A stretch of 64,000 bases of DNA, from the NCBI RefSeq assembly GCF_033705735.1, contig NZ_CP131131.1:1426001-1490000 (forward strand), in the 5' to 3' direction. The stretch comes from Shinella zoogloeoides (GTDB lineage: Bacteria > Pseudomonadota > Alphaproteobacteria > Rhizobiales > Rhizobiaceae). How positions within the stretch are numbered: the stretch's first letter is position 1; each line of letters begins with the position of its first letter. This document shows, piece by piece, positions 27,054 through 35,241 of this stretch. A program made the position numbers and the translations under genes. The notes beneath the pieces are model-generated. The model did no database searches. It was not told the origin of the DNA and saw nothing but the letters and a program-made list of their open reading frames with translations.

Positions 27054-27953
27054 ATGGACAAAAATCCCCGTCAAAACCGCTACCTCCTGGCAAATCGCAT
27101 CGTCGAATTGGCGCGCGCCTCGCGTTTTCAGGTGGATTATCACCTGCGCGAGCAGCAGCTTGCCGACGTGCTGCAGGTCTCCCGCACGCCGATCCGCGCG
27201 GCATTGATGCTACTGGCGGAAAGAGGCGTGGTGGAAGCCCGCAAGAACAAGGGCTTCTTCATGAAGATCGGCGCCGAGGCGCTCGGCCGGACGGAAGTGG
27301 AGGTCCCCAGTTCGCCGCAACAGGATCTCTATGCCCGCATCGTCGAGGACAGGCTGACGCACCAGCTTGGGGAAACGGTGGGGCAGGCGGAAATCTCCCG
27401 CCGCTACGGCGTCGAGCGCAACGTCCTGCAGAAGACGCTCTCGTCCCTGATGGCCGACGGACTGATCACGCGCGGCCCGGGGCGCAACTGGACCTTCCAG
27501 CCGACCCTCGACAACAAGTTCGCGCTGGACGCCAGCTATGAATTCCGCTGCGTCATCGAGCCGTCAGGCATATTGATGGAGAGTTTCCGGGCCCATCCGG
27601 CCGCGCTCGAACATATCCGCCTGGAGCATTTGAACCTCCTCGCCCGGCCGGATTTCAACAGCCTGCCGGCGCGCCAGCTCTTCGAGCTCGATGCCAGCTT
27701 CCACGAGACCATCGCGGAATGTTCCGGCAACACGTTCCTGCTCCAGTCCATCCAGCACCAGAACCGCCTTCGCCGCCTGCTGGAATTCGCCAGCTACACC
27801 AATGGGCGGCGCGTGCGTGAGTGGTGCCAGGAGCACCTGCGCATCATCACCGCGCTCCAGGAGGGTGACCGCGCGCGCGCGGCCGATCTGATGAAAGGCC
27901 ATCTCGAAAGGGCGAAGGCCAGCGCCGAGCGGACGAAGCGCGAAGGCGCCTGA
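27054..27953 (+). CDS. GntR-family regulator with two winged-helix segments
   Basis: A 299-residue regulator. Residues about 10-70 form a GntR winged helix (LREQQLADVLQVSRTPIRAALMLL), residues about 88-148 look like a second one (VGQAEISRRYGVERNVLQKTLSSLMADGLI in the same order), and the rest is an all-helical FCD ligand domain with RLRRLLEFAS near the C-terminus. Ordinary FadR/GntR proteins are about 230 residues with one DNA-binding domain, so the extra 70 residues are notable. It diverges from the amino-acid derivative operon and is its probable regulator. The start has only a weak ribosome site. Confidence 0.83.
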   Translation: MDKNPRQNRYLLANRIVELARASRFQVDYHLREQQLADVLQVSRTPIRAALMLLAERGVVEARKNKGFFMKIGAEALGRTEVEVPSSPQQDLYARIVEDRLTHQLGETVGQAEISRRYGVERNVLQKTLSSLMADGLITRGPGRNWTFQPTLDNKFALDASYEFRCVIEPSGILMESFRAHPAALEHIRLEHLNLLARPDFNSLPARQLFELDASFHETIAECSGNTFLLQSIQHQNRLRRLLEFASYTNGRRVREWCQEHLRIITALQEGDRARAADLMKGHLERAKASAERTKREGA

Positions 27954-27988
27954 CCGGACGCGGCATCGCAAAGGATGGGGAACGCACC

Positions 27989-28141
27989 CTATCCGAGCCG
28001 CATCCCGCTCATATCGAAGACATGCCACGCCGCCCTTCGGAAGGAGACGCGAACTGTCGATCCGATATCGGCATCCGTTCGCTCGCGCATGCTGGCGAGG
28101 ATACGCTGTCCGGCGACGAACCGAGACCGGCGCGACCTGTT
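27989..28141 (-). pseudogene. C-terminal remnant of an ABC transporter ATPase (PotA/UgpC type)
   Basis: Fifty codons after an in-frame TGA encode RFVAGQRILASMRERTDA, then IGSTVRVSFRRAAWHVFD and a short tail ending in TAG. This reads as the TOBE-domain end of a spermidine/putrescine- or sugar-type ATPase (VRVSF...A.H.FD). No Walker or signature motifs remain nearby. It is most likely the leftover of a deleted importer. The identification rests on motif memory only. Confidence 0.5.
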
Positions 28142-28467
28142 TCACCCGGCCTGTGAAAGGATACGAGCCCGCGCTTCATGAATAAGGCCAAAGGCAGAGA
28201 CGAGAGGGCTCACTGATTTTTAAAAGACATGTCAGGTAATGACACCGGCAATTCAGCCGCAGGCGCGCCATGCCGGATCATGTCCAACGCGCTTGCCTGC
28301 CGGGAGAGTTGATTGAAGGTGACAATGCTCCATGATGACATCTGCCTGCTCTGAGATGGACAACTGAGCGGTCGATGTATCGGCGCTGATCGCGGGACCG
28401 CGCAGCAGCGGAAGGGGAGGCGGGCCGCCTCCCCTTCGATGTCCTAACGTGCAGGGTTAGTCGCCGT
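28142..28467. other. 326-bp gap with one strong hairpin
   Basis: No gene is recognised between the ABC ATPase remnant and the small exported-protein gene. The only clear element is the hairpin at 28411-28437, annotated separately. The region probably reflects deletion of the remainder of the importer. Confidence 0.5.
28411..28437 (-). terminator. Hairpin after the small exported-protein gene
   Basis: A perfect 27-nt inverted repeat (arms GAAGGGGAGGCGG and complement around one base) lies 30 nt downstream of the minus-strand gene ending at 28468. There is no T-tract on that strand. It probably marks the 3' end of the RR-HK-YfdX-exported protein cluster. Confidence 0.6.
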
Positions 28468-28818
28468 CTAACGGACGTAGAACGTAAAGCCGCCATCGGC
28501 CGCTTCATCGACGGCAACCACGTTGCGCAACTCGACATCCTGCGCCTTCAGCGCTTCCGTGAGCGCCTTGTTGCCGGCGATAGCCTTCTGCAGCGACTTG
28601 GTATTGGCTGCGTAGCTGTCCGGATTGGCCATCGGGTCGCCGTTGTCGAGGGTGCTGATGTCAACGACGGTGAAGTTCTTTCCCTTCAGCGCCTTGACGG
28701 CGCTGTCGAGATGCGACTGCTGGATATCCGCGCCGGGCCACATTTCAGCACGAGCGACGCCGGCCAGGGACGAGAGAGCGATGAGCGAAATGCCAACTGC
28801 GGATGCAAAGCGGTTCAT
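28468..28818 (-). CDS. Small exported protein of unknown function
   Basis: A 116-residue protein with a clear signal peptide (MNRFASAVGISLIALSSLAGVARA) and a mature part of about 92 residues ending FTFYVR. The mature sequence is charged and helix-rich without Cys. I do not recognise a family. The start at 28818 is set by GGAG seven nt upstream. It lies about 200 nt downstream of the YfdX gene on the same strand and ends before a hairpin, so it may be co-regulated with the two-component system. Confidence 0.65.
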   Translation of the reverse strand: MNRFASAVGISLIALSSLAGVARAEMWPGADIQQSHLDSAVKALKGKNFTVVDISTLDNGDPMANPDSYAANTKSLQKAIAGNKALTEALKAQDVELRNVVAVDEAADGGFTFYVR

Positions 28819-29017
28819 AGTGATCTCCATGCGGTCTCCAGATCCGGTATGAATCTTCATCGTGACCGTGAGGAGATCATGCGGCGCCGAATTTGCATGA
28901 GCTCTGCGCGAACTTTACATCTGTGTAAGTTTCCGCCGCCCCAAGTCCCGCCCGCGAACGCCAACGGCCGGGAATTCCGTTCCCAGCCGTTGCCATGCGA
29001 TCTTGATTGTGCCCGGC

Positions 29018-29650
29018 CTATTGTTGGCGGACCGGAATCCCGTCGGTGTCATAGGCCTCGACGACGACGGAATCTTCCACGGCTTTCAGCGCCTGGCTAG
29101 CCTCGTAATACTTCCGCACATCGAGCAGCCGCGCAGCGGCCTCGACAGACCGCAGGCTGGCATTTGCCGGGACAAGCGTCGCCGAGACCGTAATGCCGAT
29201 ATCGGCAGCTTTCAGAACCGTGATCGCCAGTCTGTATTCACCTTTTGCAATATACACATTGGCCTTATCGACCGACGCCCGCGTCTCGTCCGTCGGCTTG
29301 AAGCCTTTCGACAATACGAGCAGAACATCGAGGGGGATGTAGGCGTCTCCTTCTTGCGCCCGCTTTCCAACCGGCACGGCGAGATCCGTCGCGTGGCGCT
29401 GCACGACCTGCATGTCGGTCTTCGCTTCGCTGACGAGGGCTATCGCCTTGTCGGGCGCGCCATCGAAGATTGCCTGACGCGCTTCGCGGATTTCCCGCAC
29501 GGCCCGGTAGGCTTCATCGATGGGCCGGATCAGGCCGGCACTGTCCCTGGCAGAGGCTCGAACCGGGGCGGCATGGGCAGGCGCGAGCGCATCCACGCTG
29601 AGAAGGACGATCGAAAGCGCGGTGATTGCGGTATGGAGATGAAGGGGCAT
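29018..29650 (-). CDS. YfdX-family exported protein
   Basis: A 210-residue protein with a signal peptide ending near APAHA and an alpha-helical body: REARQAIFDGAPDKAIALVSEAKTDM, IPLDVLLVLS and KANVYIAKGEYRLAITVLKAADIGI. The repeated helical pairs and length match YfdX proteins, which in E. coli and Salmonella are linked to acid and antibiotic stress and form multimers in the periplasm. The start at 29650 gives a sensible signal peptide; a longer frame lacks support. It lies 86 nt downstream of the histidine kinase, so regulation by that system is likely. Confidence 0.75.
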   Translation of the reverse strand: MPLHLHTAITALSIVLLSVDALAPAHAAPVRASARDSAGLIRPIDEAYRAVREIREARQAIFDGAPDKAIALVSEAKTDMQVVQRHATDLAVPVGKRAQEGDAYIPLDVLLVLSKGFKPTDETRASVDKANVYIAKGEYRLAITVLKAADIGITVSATLVPANASLRSVEAAARLLDVRKYYEASQALKAVEDSVVVEAYDTDGIPVRQQ

Positions 29651-29736
29651 GGTGCACTCTTTCTCCGGCCGCTTTCCGGGCGGCGCCGGCATGAGGCAGA
29701 ATAGACCCGCATGTTCGCGCGGGGCTGGCGCGAAGC

Positions 29737-31146
29737 TTACAGAATATTGATTTTCGCCCGGGGCGGAAACCGGATCGAAACCGCAAGGCCGGGGCCATTG
29801 TCCGACAGGGCGAGTGACGCGTCATGCCGGACGGCGACAGCGCTGACGAGTGCAAGCCCGAGCCCGGATCCCGGCGCGGGCTGGCCGCCTTCGACCCGGT
29901 GGAAGGGCAGGAGCACGTCGCTGCGCCGGTCGGCGGGAATGCCCGGCCCGTCGTCGCAGACCCGCAGCACCACCGCCCCCTCCCCGTCCTCCGCCGCATC
30001 CAGGGTGACGGTGGTGCCCGGCGGACAATGCCGGCCGGCATTCTGGACGAGATTGGCGAGAGCCTGCCGCAGCATGGGGGCATCGCCGAAAACGGCAAGC
30101 CCCCGGAAAAGGTCGGCATCGCAGACCAGCCTTTGCCCCATGTCCTCCAGCAGCGGCGTGAAGGTCTCCTGCATCTCGGCCAGCAGCTCCGCGACGAACA
30201 CCACCGAAAAGTCCGCCTCACCCGCCGAAGCCCGAATGCGGGAAATGCGCATGATCGCATCGAACGCGCCCGTGACGCCCTCCAGTTCCGCAAGGACGCT
30301 CTCCATTCTCTCCTGCAGCCGGGCATCGCCGGTCGTCTCGACCATGGCCTGCTGCACCTCCAGGGAGATCCGGCCGAGCGGCGAGCGCAGGTCGTGGGCG
30401 ATCGTGTTGACCGTGTTCCTGGTAATGTCGGACAACACCGCAAGCCGATCGATATGCGCGTTGATGCGCTGCGCGATCCTGTCGATCTGGTCATTCAAGG
30501 ACGACACGGGGATACGTACCGCCATATCCCCGCGCGACACGGCTTCAAGCGTCTCCGACATCGCCTCCAGCTTGCCGAACATCCGTCGGCTTACCGCATA
30601 GCCCGCCGCTATCGATGCAATCGTCACTGCGGCACCGGCGAGCAGCAGCGAATAGAGCAGTTGCCATTCCGTCCGTTGCAGTACCCGGATATTGTACCCG
30701 ACGACGAGTGTCGCCGCCCCGTCAAGCGGAGTGGTACTGCTGGCATGAAGACGATAGAGCCCGTTCGGGCGCGGCAGGAGCTGGTTGAATTCAAGCGTCA
30801 TCCAGCCTTCGGAAAGGGGCAGGGTATCGAGATTGCCGGCGAGCCGCCGCCCGTCTGCATCGAACAGTCCAGCCACCCGGCGACCGGCCACCGCGGGCGT
30901 CTCCATCTGGCCAATGGCGTCGACAAGCGCCTGCTGGCCGTATCGGTCATATATCTGCAGGAAGAGCTGCTCCTCCTCCAAGAGCTGGTTGTCCACATCG
31001 CGCTCCATGGCGCCGCTGAGCACGATATAGAGGATAGCACCGAGCGCCAGCAGCACGGCCATGAAGGCGCCAAGCGAGAGCAAGGCGGCCGTGAAGGCGC
31101 CGCCCGAGAGGATGTTACCGCGGCGCATGGATGCAATAGCCGACAT
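29737..31146 (-). CDS. Two-component sensor histidine kinase
   Basis: A 469-residue membrane kinase. Two transmembrane helices (about 20-44 and 163-184) enclose a periplasmic sensor loop of roughly 115 residues, followed by a HAMP segment, the HisKA box with phosphoacceptor His251 (TIAHDLRSPLGRI) and a C-terminal ATPase domain with NLVQNAGRH, DDGPGIPADRR and GSGLGLALVSAV. This is the CusS/QseC-like class. The start overlaps the end of the response-regulator gene by 32 nt; Met7 is an alternative with a 14-nt overlap. The pair probably controls the YfdX and small exported protein genes downstream. Confidence 0.88.
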   Translation of the reverse strand: MSAIASMRRGNILSGGAFTAALLSLGAFMAVLLALGAILYIVLSGAMERDVDNQLLEEEQLFLQIYDRYGQQALVDAIGQMETPAVAGRRVAGLFDADGRRLAGNLDTLPLSEGWMTLEFNQLLPRPNGLYRLHASSTTPLDGAATLVVGYNIRVLQRTEWQLLYSLLLAGAAVTIASIAAGYAVSRRMFGKLEAMSETLEAVSRGDMAVRIPVSSLNDQIDRIAQRINAHIDRLAVLSDITRNTVNTIAHDLRSPLGRISLEVQQAMVETTGDARLQERMESVLAELEGVTGAFDAIMRISRIRASAGEADFSVVFVAELLAEMQETFTPLLEDMGQRLVCDADLFRGLAVFGDAPMLRQALANLVQNAGRHCPPGTTVTLDAAEDGEGAVVLRVCDDGPGIPADRRSDVLLPFHRVEGGQPAPGSGLGLALVSAVAVRHDASLALSDNGPGLAVSIRFPPRAKINIL

Positions 31147-31795
31147 TGCGCATCGTGTGGATCAGGGCGACCGCGAAGGGCTTGTCGATCTTGGCGCGCA
31201 ACCTGCTCATATGCGTCTCTACCACGGAGGTCTGCGGGTCGAAGCTGAAATCCCAGACCTTCTCGAGCAGCATGGTCTTGGTGATCATGCGGCCGGCATT
31301 GCGCATGAGCGCCTCCAGAAGAGCAAACTCCTTCGGCTGCAGGTCAATGCTCGTATCGCCGCGCCGTGCCGTGCGCGAGAGAAGGTCGAGCTCGAGATCA
31401 TGAACCGTCAGCACAAGCGCCGCCCCCTTCGCCGCCGTCGGACGGCGGGCAAGGACCACGATGCGCGCGAGAAGTTCCGAAAAGTGGAACGGCTTGGTGA
31501 GGTAGTCATCCGCGCCGGACATCAGGCCCTCCACCTTGTCGCCGACATCGGACATGGAGGTCAGGAACAGGACCGGCATCGTCTTGCCGGCCGCACGCAA
31601 CGCCTTCAGCACCGCCATGCCGTCCATGCCGGGCATCATGCGGTCCATGACGACGAGATCGACCTCGTTATAGAGACAATGGCTCAGGGCGTCGCGACCG
31701 TCCGCGTAGCATTCAACGGAATATCCTGCCTGTGACAGCCCCTTGCGCAGGAAATCGGAGGTCTTGCTGTCGTCTTCTGCGAGAATGATCTTCAT
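31115..31795 (-). CDS. OmpR/PhoB-family response regulator
   Basis: A 226-residue regulator with a receiver domain (acidic pair ED at 7-9, phosphoacceptor Asp51 in VVMDRMMPGMDG, Lys in LTKPF) and an OmpR-type winged helix (LQPKEFALLEALMRNAGRMITKTMLLEKVW, TSVVETHMSRLRAKID). It is the first gene of its cluster and the partner of the overlapping kinase. The 114 bp upstream holds its promoter; no clear direct repeats were picked out by eye. Confidence 0.9.
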   Translation of the reverse strand: MKIILAEDDSKTSDFLRKGLSQAGYSVECYADGRDALSHCLYNEVDLVVMDRMMPGMDGMAVLKALRAAGKTMPVLFLTSMSDVGDKVEGLMSGADDYLTKPFHFSELLARIVVLARRPTAAKGAALVLTVHDLELDLLSRTARRGDTSIDLQPKEFALLEALMRNAGRMITKTMLLEKVWDFSFDPQTSVVETHMSRLRAKIDKPFAVALIHTMRNVGYCIHAPR

Positions 31796-31909
31796 GGGCG
31801 GCTACCGGCAATCCCTAGTCGTCCTTTTTGCCATAGGACCGGCGGCGGCACAGCTTAAATCTTTGTCATCTTGGGTCTCGCGCGGCAGGCCGCTCCGGCG
31901 GCGCCATCG

Positions 31910-32230
31910 TCAGGACTGGCGCTCCGGCACGTGGACGACCAAACCGTCGAGCGCGTCGGCGATCCTGATCTGGCAGGAGAGCCGCGAGTTCGGGCGGACG
32001 TCATAGGCAAAGTCGAGCATGTCCGCCTCCATAGGGCCGGGCGGACCGACCTTTTCCTGCCAGGCGTCATCGACATAGACGTGACAGGTCGCGCAGGCGC
32101 ATGCCCCACCGCATTCGGCCTCGATGCCCGGCACGGAGTTGCGCACGGCGTTCTCCATGACACTCGTTCGGGACTCGGCCTGGATTTCGAATACGGTGCC
32201 ATCCTTTGCGACGATCGATATTCTGGGCAT
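31910..32230 (-). CDS. [2Fe-2S] ferredoxin, adrenodoxin/putidaredoxin type
   Basis: A 106-residue ferredoxin with cluster ligands Cys40, Cys46, Cys49 and Cys86 (C-x5-C-x2-C then C), the vertebrate/bacterial adrenodoxin pattern. It shuttles electrons from an FAD reductase to an oxygenase. It is the last gene of the quaternary-amine operon, 57 nt downstream of the reductase gene. Pairing with the Rieske oxygenase at the operon head is inferred, since no cytochrome P450 is present in the window. Confidence 0.9.
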   Translation of the reverse strand: MPRISIVAKDGTVFEIQAESRTSVMENAVRNSVPGIEAECGGACACATCHVYVDDAWQEKVGPPGPMEADMLDFAYDVRPNSRLSCQIRIADALDGLVVHVPERQS

Positions 32231-32287
32231 GGAAACACTCGAAGATTGGTTGCCGACTACTGACGTGAGTGGCCGCAGGCCACGGGA

Positions 32288-33523
32288 CTATTGAAGCAAA
32301 GCCTTGAGGTCGGTCGCGGGATCGCCGACGATAACGGCGGAAGGCGACCTGCCGGCTTCGATCAACCTCTTGGCGACCATGTAGACCCGCGGGTCGTTCA
32401 TCGCGTCGACCGCAAGCAGCTCTTCGCCGCGGTAATACCAATAGGACACGCCGCCTGCCGCGCCGGGGCGCGTCGTCACGGTATCGTAGCCAGCCGAAAG
32501 CCCGGCGATCTGCAGCTTCACCTCATACTGGTCGGACCAGAACCACGGCTTTGCATCATACCGGCTGGGCGCTCCCGTCAGGGACCACGCCACGGCCTCC
32601 GCCTGCTCGATGGCGTTGCCGACACTTTCCAGACGAATCCGGCCGGACCGCCAGGGAAACGAAGCGCAATCGCCGGCCGCGTAGATCTGCGGGTCGGAGG
32701 TCCGGCAGTTCTCGTCCACGGCAATGCCGTTGTCGATGGAAAGGCCAGCGGCTTGGGCCAGTTCGACATTCGGGACCACGCCCACGCCGGCAATGACGAA
32801 ATCGACCGGGATGACCGAGCCGTCGGCAAGCCGTGCGGAGCGGACATGCCCCTCCTCGCCCTGCAGCGTCTCGAGCGCCGCGCCCTCCAGCAGCGTGACG
32901 CCTTTCCGGTCGTGCAGGTCTCGAAAATAGGCTGCGGTTTCCGGACACGCGACGCGCTGGAGGATGCGCGGTGCAGCTTCGATCACCGTCACCTTCAAGC
33001 CCAGCTTGGCGGAGACGGCCGCCGCTTCGAGACCGATGTAACCGCCCCCGACGATAAGCACACGCTGGTCCTGACGGAAATGCTCCGCCATGGCGTTGAT
33101 GTCGGCGAGATTGCGGACGCAGAAGACGCCATCGAGATCGCCCCCGATCTGCGCCGGCAAGGTCCTCGGGCGCGCACCGGTGGTCAGGATGAGGCGGTCG
33201 TAGGGGACGGTGGCGCCATCGGCGAGCGCAACGACTTTCCGGTCGCGGTCGATGGCCGAGGCCATTGACGAGAGCCGGAGGTCGATGGACCGTTCCTCAT
33301 AGAAGCTCGGCGGGCGGAAATAGAGGCGATCCTCGGTGATCTCGCCAAGGAGGTAGCCCTTCGACAAGGGCGGCCGCTGGTAAGGCGGATGCGCTTCCTC
33401 GCCGATCAGGGTGATCGGCCCCTGATGCCCCAGGTCGCGCAGCTTGGCGCAGGCGGTAAAGCCCGCCTGCCCCGCCCCGATCACCACGATGCGGGCGCAA
33501 GGATCGATCGGCTCGTCACGCAT
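32288..33523 (-). CDS. FAD-dependent ferredoxin reductase
   Basis: A 411-residue NAD(P)H:ferredoxin reductase of the putidaredoxin reductase/rhodocoxin reductase family. FAD-binding GxGxxG lies at residues about 16-21 (IGAGQAGFTA), the NAD(P)H site near IVGGGYIGLEAA, and the second FAD contact at IYAAGDCASFP. The C-terminal reductase domain is complete. It passes electrons to the adjacent 2Fe-2S ferredoxin. It follows the carnitine-dehydrogenase-like gene by 18 nt in the same operon, so it is probably the electron source for the Rieske oxygenase. Confidence 0.9.
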   Translation of the reverse strand: MRDEPIDPCARIVVIGAGQAGFTACAKLRDLGHQGPITLIGEEAHPPYQRPPLSKGYLLGEITEDRLYFRPPSFYEERSIDLRLSSMASAIDRDRKVVALADGATVPYDRLILTTGARPRTLPAQIGGDLDGVFCVRNLADINAMAEHFRQDQRVLIVGGGYIGLEAAAVSAKLGLKVTVIEAAPRILQRVACPETAAYFRDLHDRKGVTLLEGAALETLQGEEGHVRSARLADGSVIPVDFVIAGVGVVPNVELAQAAGLSIDNGIAVDENCRTSDPQIYAAGDCASFPWRSGRIRLESVGNAIEQAEAVAWSLTGAPSRYDAKPWFWSDQYEVKLQIAGLSAGYDTVTTRPGAAGGVSYWYYRGEELLAVDAMNDPRVYMVAKRLIEAGRSPSAVIVGDPATDLKALLQ

Positions 33524-33541
33524 GGGGCACCTCTTTCCGTT

Positions 33542-34477
33542 TCAATTCGCGCGAAGCGGCGCCATCGCCTTCTGGATGCTGGCGATCAAGGCGTCGCGGC
33601 GGGCGGAGAGATCCGCCGGCGTCTGGCCATTGGCTTCCTCGGTGACGCCGGCGACCAGCGTCTCGGCGATCGCGGGGTCGAGATGAAGGACGCCGAGATC
33701 GTCCCACCAGCGATTGAAGCTGTCGGTGTAGCGCTCGCAGAAGGCGGCAAGGCCGCCCTCCCCGGCGCCGAGATGGAAGAGCATGGTCGGCCCCATGGCC
33801 GCCCAGCGCAGGCCCGGCCCTGCCCACATCGCCTTGTCGACATCCTCGACGCTGGCGACGCCGGATTTGACGAGATGGATAGCCTCGCGCCAGACAGCCG
33901 CCTGAAGGCGGTTCGCCACATGGCCGGGCACCTCGCGGTTGACGCGGATGGTGACCTTGCCCACCGCCCCGTAGAAGCGCTCCGCCGCCTCGACGACACC
34001 CTCCGCCGTCCGCTCGTTACCCATGATCTCGACCAGCGGGATGAGGTGCGGCGGATTGAAGGGATGGCCGAGGACAAAGCGGCCGGGCTCCTTCCAGCCC
34101 TCCTGCATCTCGCTGAGCGTGAGGCCGGAGGCGGAGGTCGCGACCACGGCGTCGGCACCGAGCGAAGCTTCGATTTCCCGGTAGAGAGCGTGCTTGATTT
34201 CGATGCGCTCGGGCACGTTCTCCTGGACGAAGGCGGCGCCCTCGACGGCCTCGGCGGCCGACTTGCAGAAGCGGACACGATCCTGGCTGCCGCCCTTGAC
34301 GAGGCCGAGGCCTTCAAGGGTCGGCCAGGCGCGGGCGACATAGTCCCGGACGGTCTTCTCGACGGTCGGCGAATTATCGTAGACCGCGACATCGCGGCCG
34401 GAGGCGAGGAAAAGCGCCGTCCAGCTCGCACCGATCACACCGGCGCCCAGTACTGCGGTTTGCTTGAATTCGGTCAT
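33542..34477 (-). CDS. L-carnitine dehydrogenase-like 3-hydroxyacyl dehydrogenase
   Basis: A 311-residue NAD-dependent dehydrogenase of the 3-hydroxyacyl-CoA dehydrogenase superfamily. It has the Rossmann motif LGAGVIGASW (10-19), GHPFNPPHLIPLVEIM with the catalytic His, and the C-terminal helical domain around GLRWAAMGP. Carnitine dehydrogenases have this length and these blocks, and the presence of a BKACE gene and quaternary-amine importers supports oxidation of L-carnitine to 3-dehydrocarnitine. The fused thioesterase of some homologues is absent. The start overlaps the stop of the SDR gene (TGATG). Substrate assignment is inference from context and family. Confidence 0.83.
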   Translation of the reverse strand: MTEFKQTAVLGAGVIGASWTALFLASGRDVAVYDNSPTVEKTVRDYVARAWPTLEGLGLVKGGSQDRVRFCKSAAEAVEGAAFVQENVPERIEIKHALYREIEASLGADAVVATSASGLTLSEMQEGWKEPGRFVLGHPFNPPHLIPLVEIMGNERTAEGVVEAAERFYGAVGKVTIRVNREVPGHVANRLQAAVWREAIHLVKSGVASVEDVDKAMWAGPGLRWAAMGPTMLFHLGAGEGGLAAFCERYTDSFNRWWDDLGVLHLDPAIAETLVAGVTEEANGQTPADLSARRDALIASIQKAMAPLRAN

Positions 34478-35229
34478 CAGAATAATCCTGGTTGAAGGGG
34501 TGATGCGGCGGTCAGCCCGCCGTCGATGGTGATGCAGTGGCCGGTGACGAAGGCGCTTTCGGTGGAAACCAGCCAGGCGACGACATTGGCGACATCCTCC
34601 GGCTTGCCGAAGCGGCGGGCCGGATGGCGGGCGATGGAATCCGCGCGCGCCTTTTCCGGGTCGCTTGCCAAGGCGAAACCGCTTTCCGCCATCTCCGTCA
34701 TGATCCAGCCGGGGCTGACGGCATTGCACCGCACCTTGGGGCCATGATCGACGGCAATGGACCGCGTGAGGCTGTGAACGAAGCCCTTCGAGGCATTGTA
34801 GATCGCCATGGACGGATCGGCGACCATGCCGGAGATCGAGCCGAGATTGACGATATCCCCGCCGCCTTCCGCCATCAGCGGGATGACCGCGCGGCACATG
34901 TTGAAGACGCCCCGACAATTGACGCCGACGAGTTGGTCCCACTCGGCATCGGTCGTCTCGGGCACCGTCTTTTCGATCTGGATGCCGGCATTGTTCACGA
35001 GCACGGTAATATCGCCGTGCTGCGCGGCCGTGGCAGCGATGCGACTTGCATCTTCCGGGCGGGAGACATCACCTGTCACCCAGATGATATCCGCCGGAAG
35101 ATCCGCCGGGCGCTCGCCGCGCCCGCAGGTGACGACGGTCGCCCCGTCCCGCCGCAGGCGCTCGACGATGGCGCGGCCGATGCCCCGGCCTCCGCCCGTG
35201 ACGATCGCGATCTTGTTTGCTTCTGTCAT
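34477..35229 (-). CDS. SDR-family oxidoreductase (quaternary-amine operon, copy 2)
   Basis: A 250-residue classical SDR with GGGRGIGRAI (12-21), NNAG, catalytic Ser in LGSISG and YNASKGF, and a C-terminal IDGG. All catalytic residues are present. NAGIQIEKTVPETTDAEWDQ closely parallels the other SDR at the head of this operon, so the two are paralogues. It may oxidise or reduce a hydroxylated or keto intermediate of carnitine or betaine breakdown. It sits between the aldehyde dehydrogenase and carnitine-dehydrogenase-like genes. Confidence 0.87.
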   Translation of the reverse strand: MTEANKIAIVTGGGRGIGRAIVERLRRDGATVVTCGRGERPADLPADIIWVTGDVSRPEDASRIAATAAQHGDITVLVNNAGIQIEKTVPETTDAEWDQLVGVNCRGVFNMCRAVIPLMAEGGGDIVNLGSISGMVADPSMAIYNASKGFVHSLTRSIAVDHGPKVRCNAVSPGWIMTEMAESGFALASDPEKARADSIARHPARRFGKPEDVANVVAWLVSTESAFVTGHCITIDGGLTAASPLQPGLF

Positions 35230-35241
35230 TTCCCTGCCCCG

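Noticed and set aside
28142..28467. Small gene in the gap after the ABC ATPase remnant
   Set aside because: Frames are short, lack ribosome sites and show no recognisable sequence.
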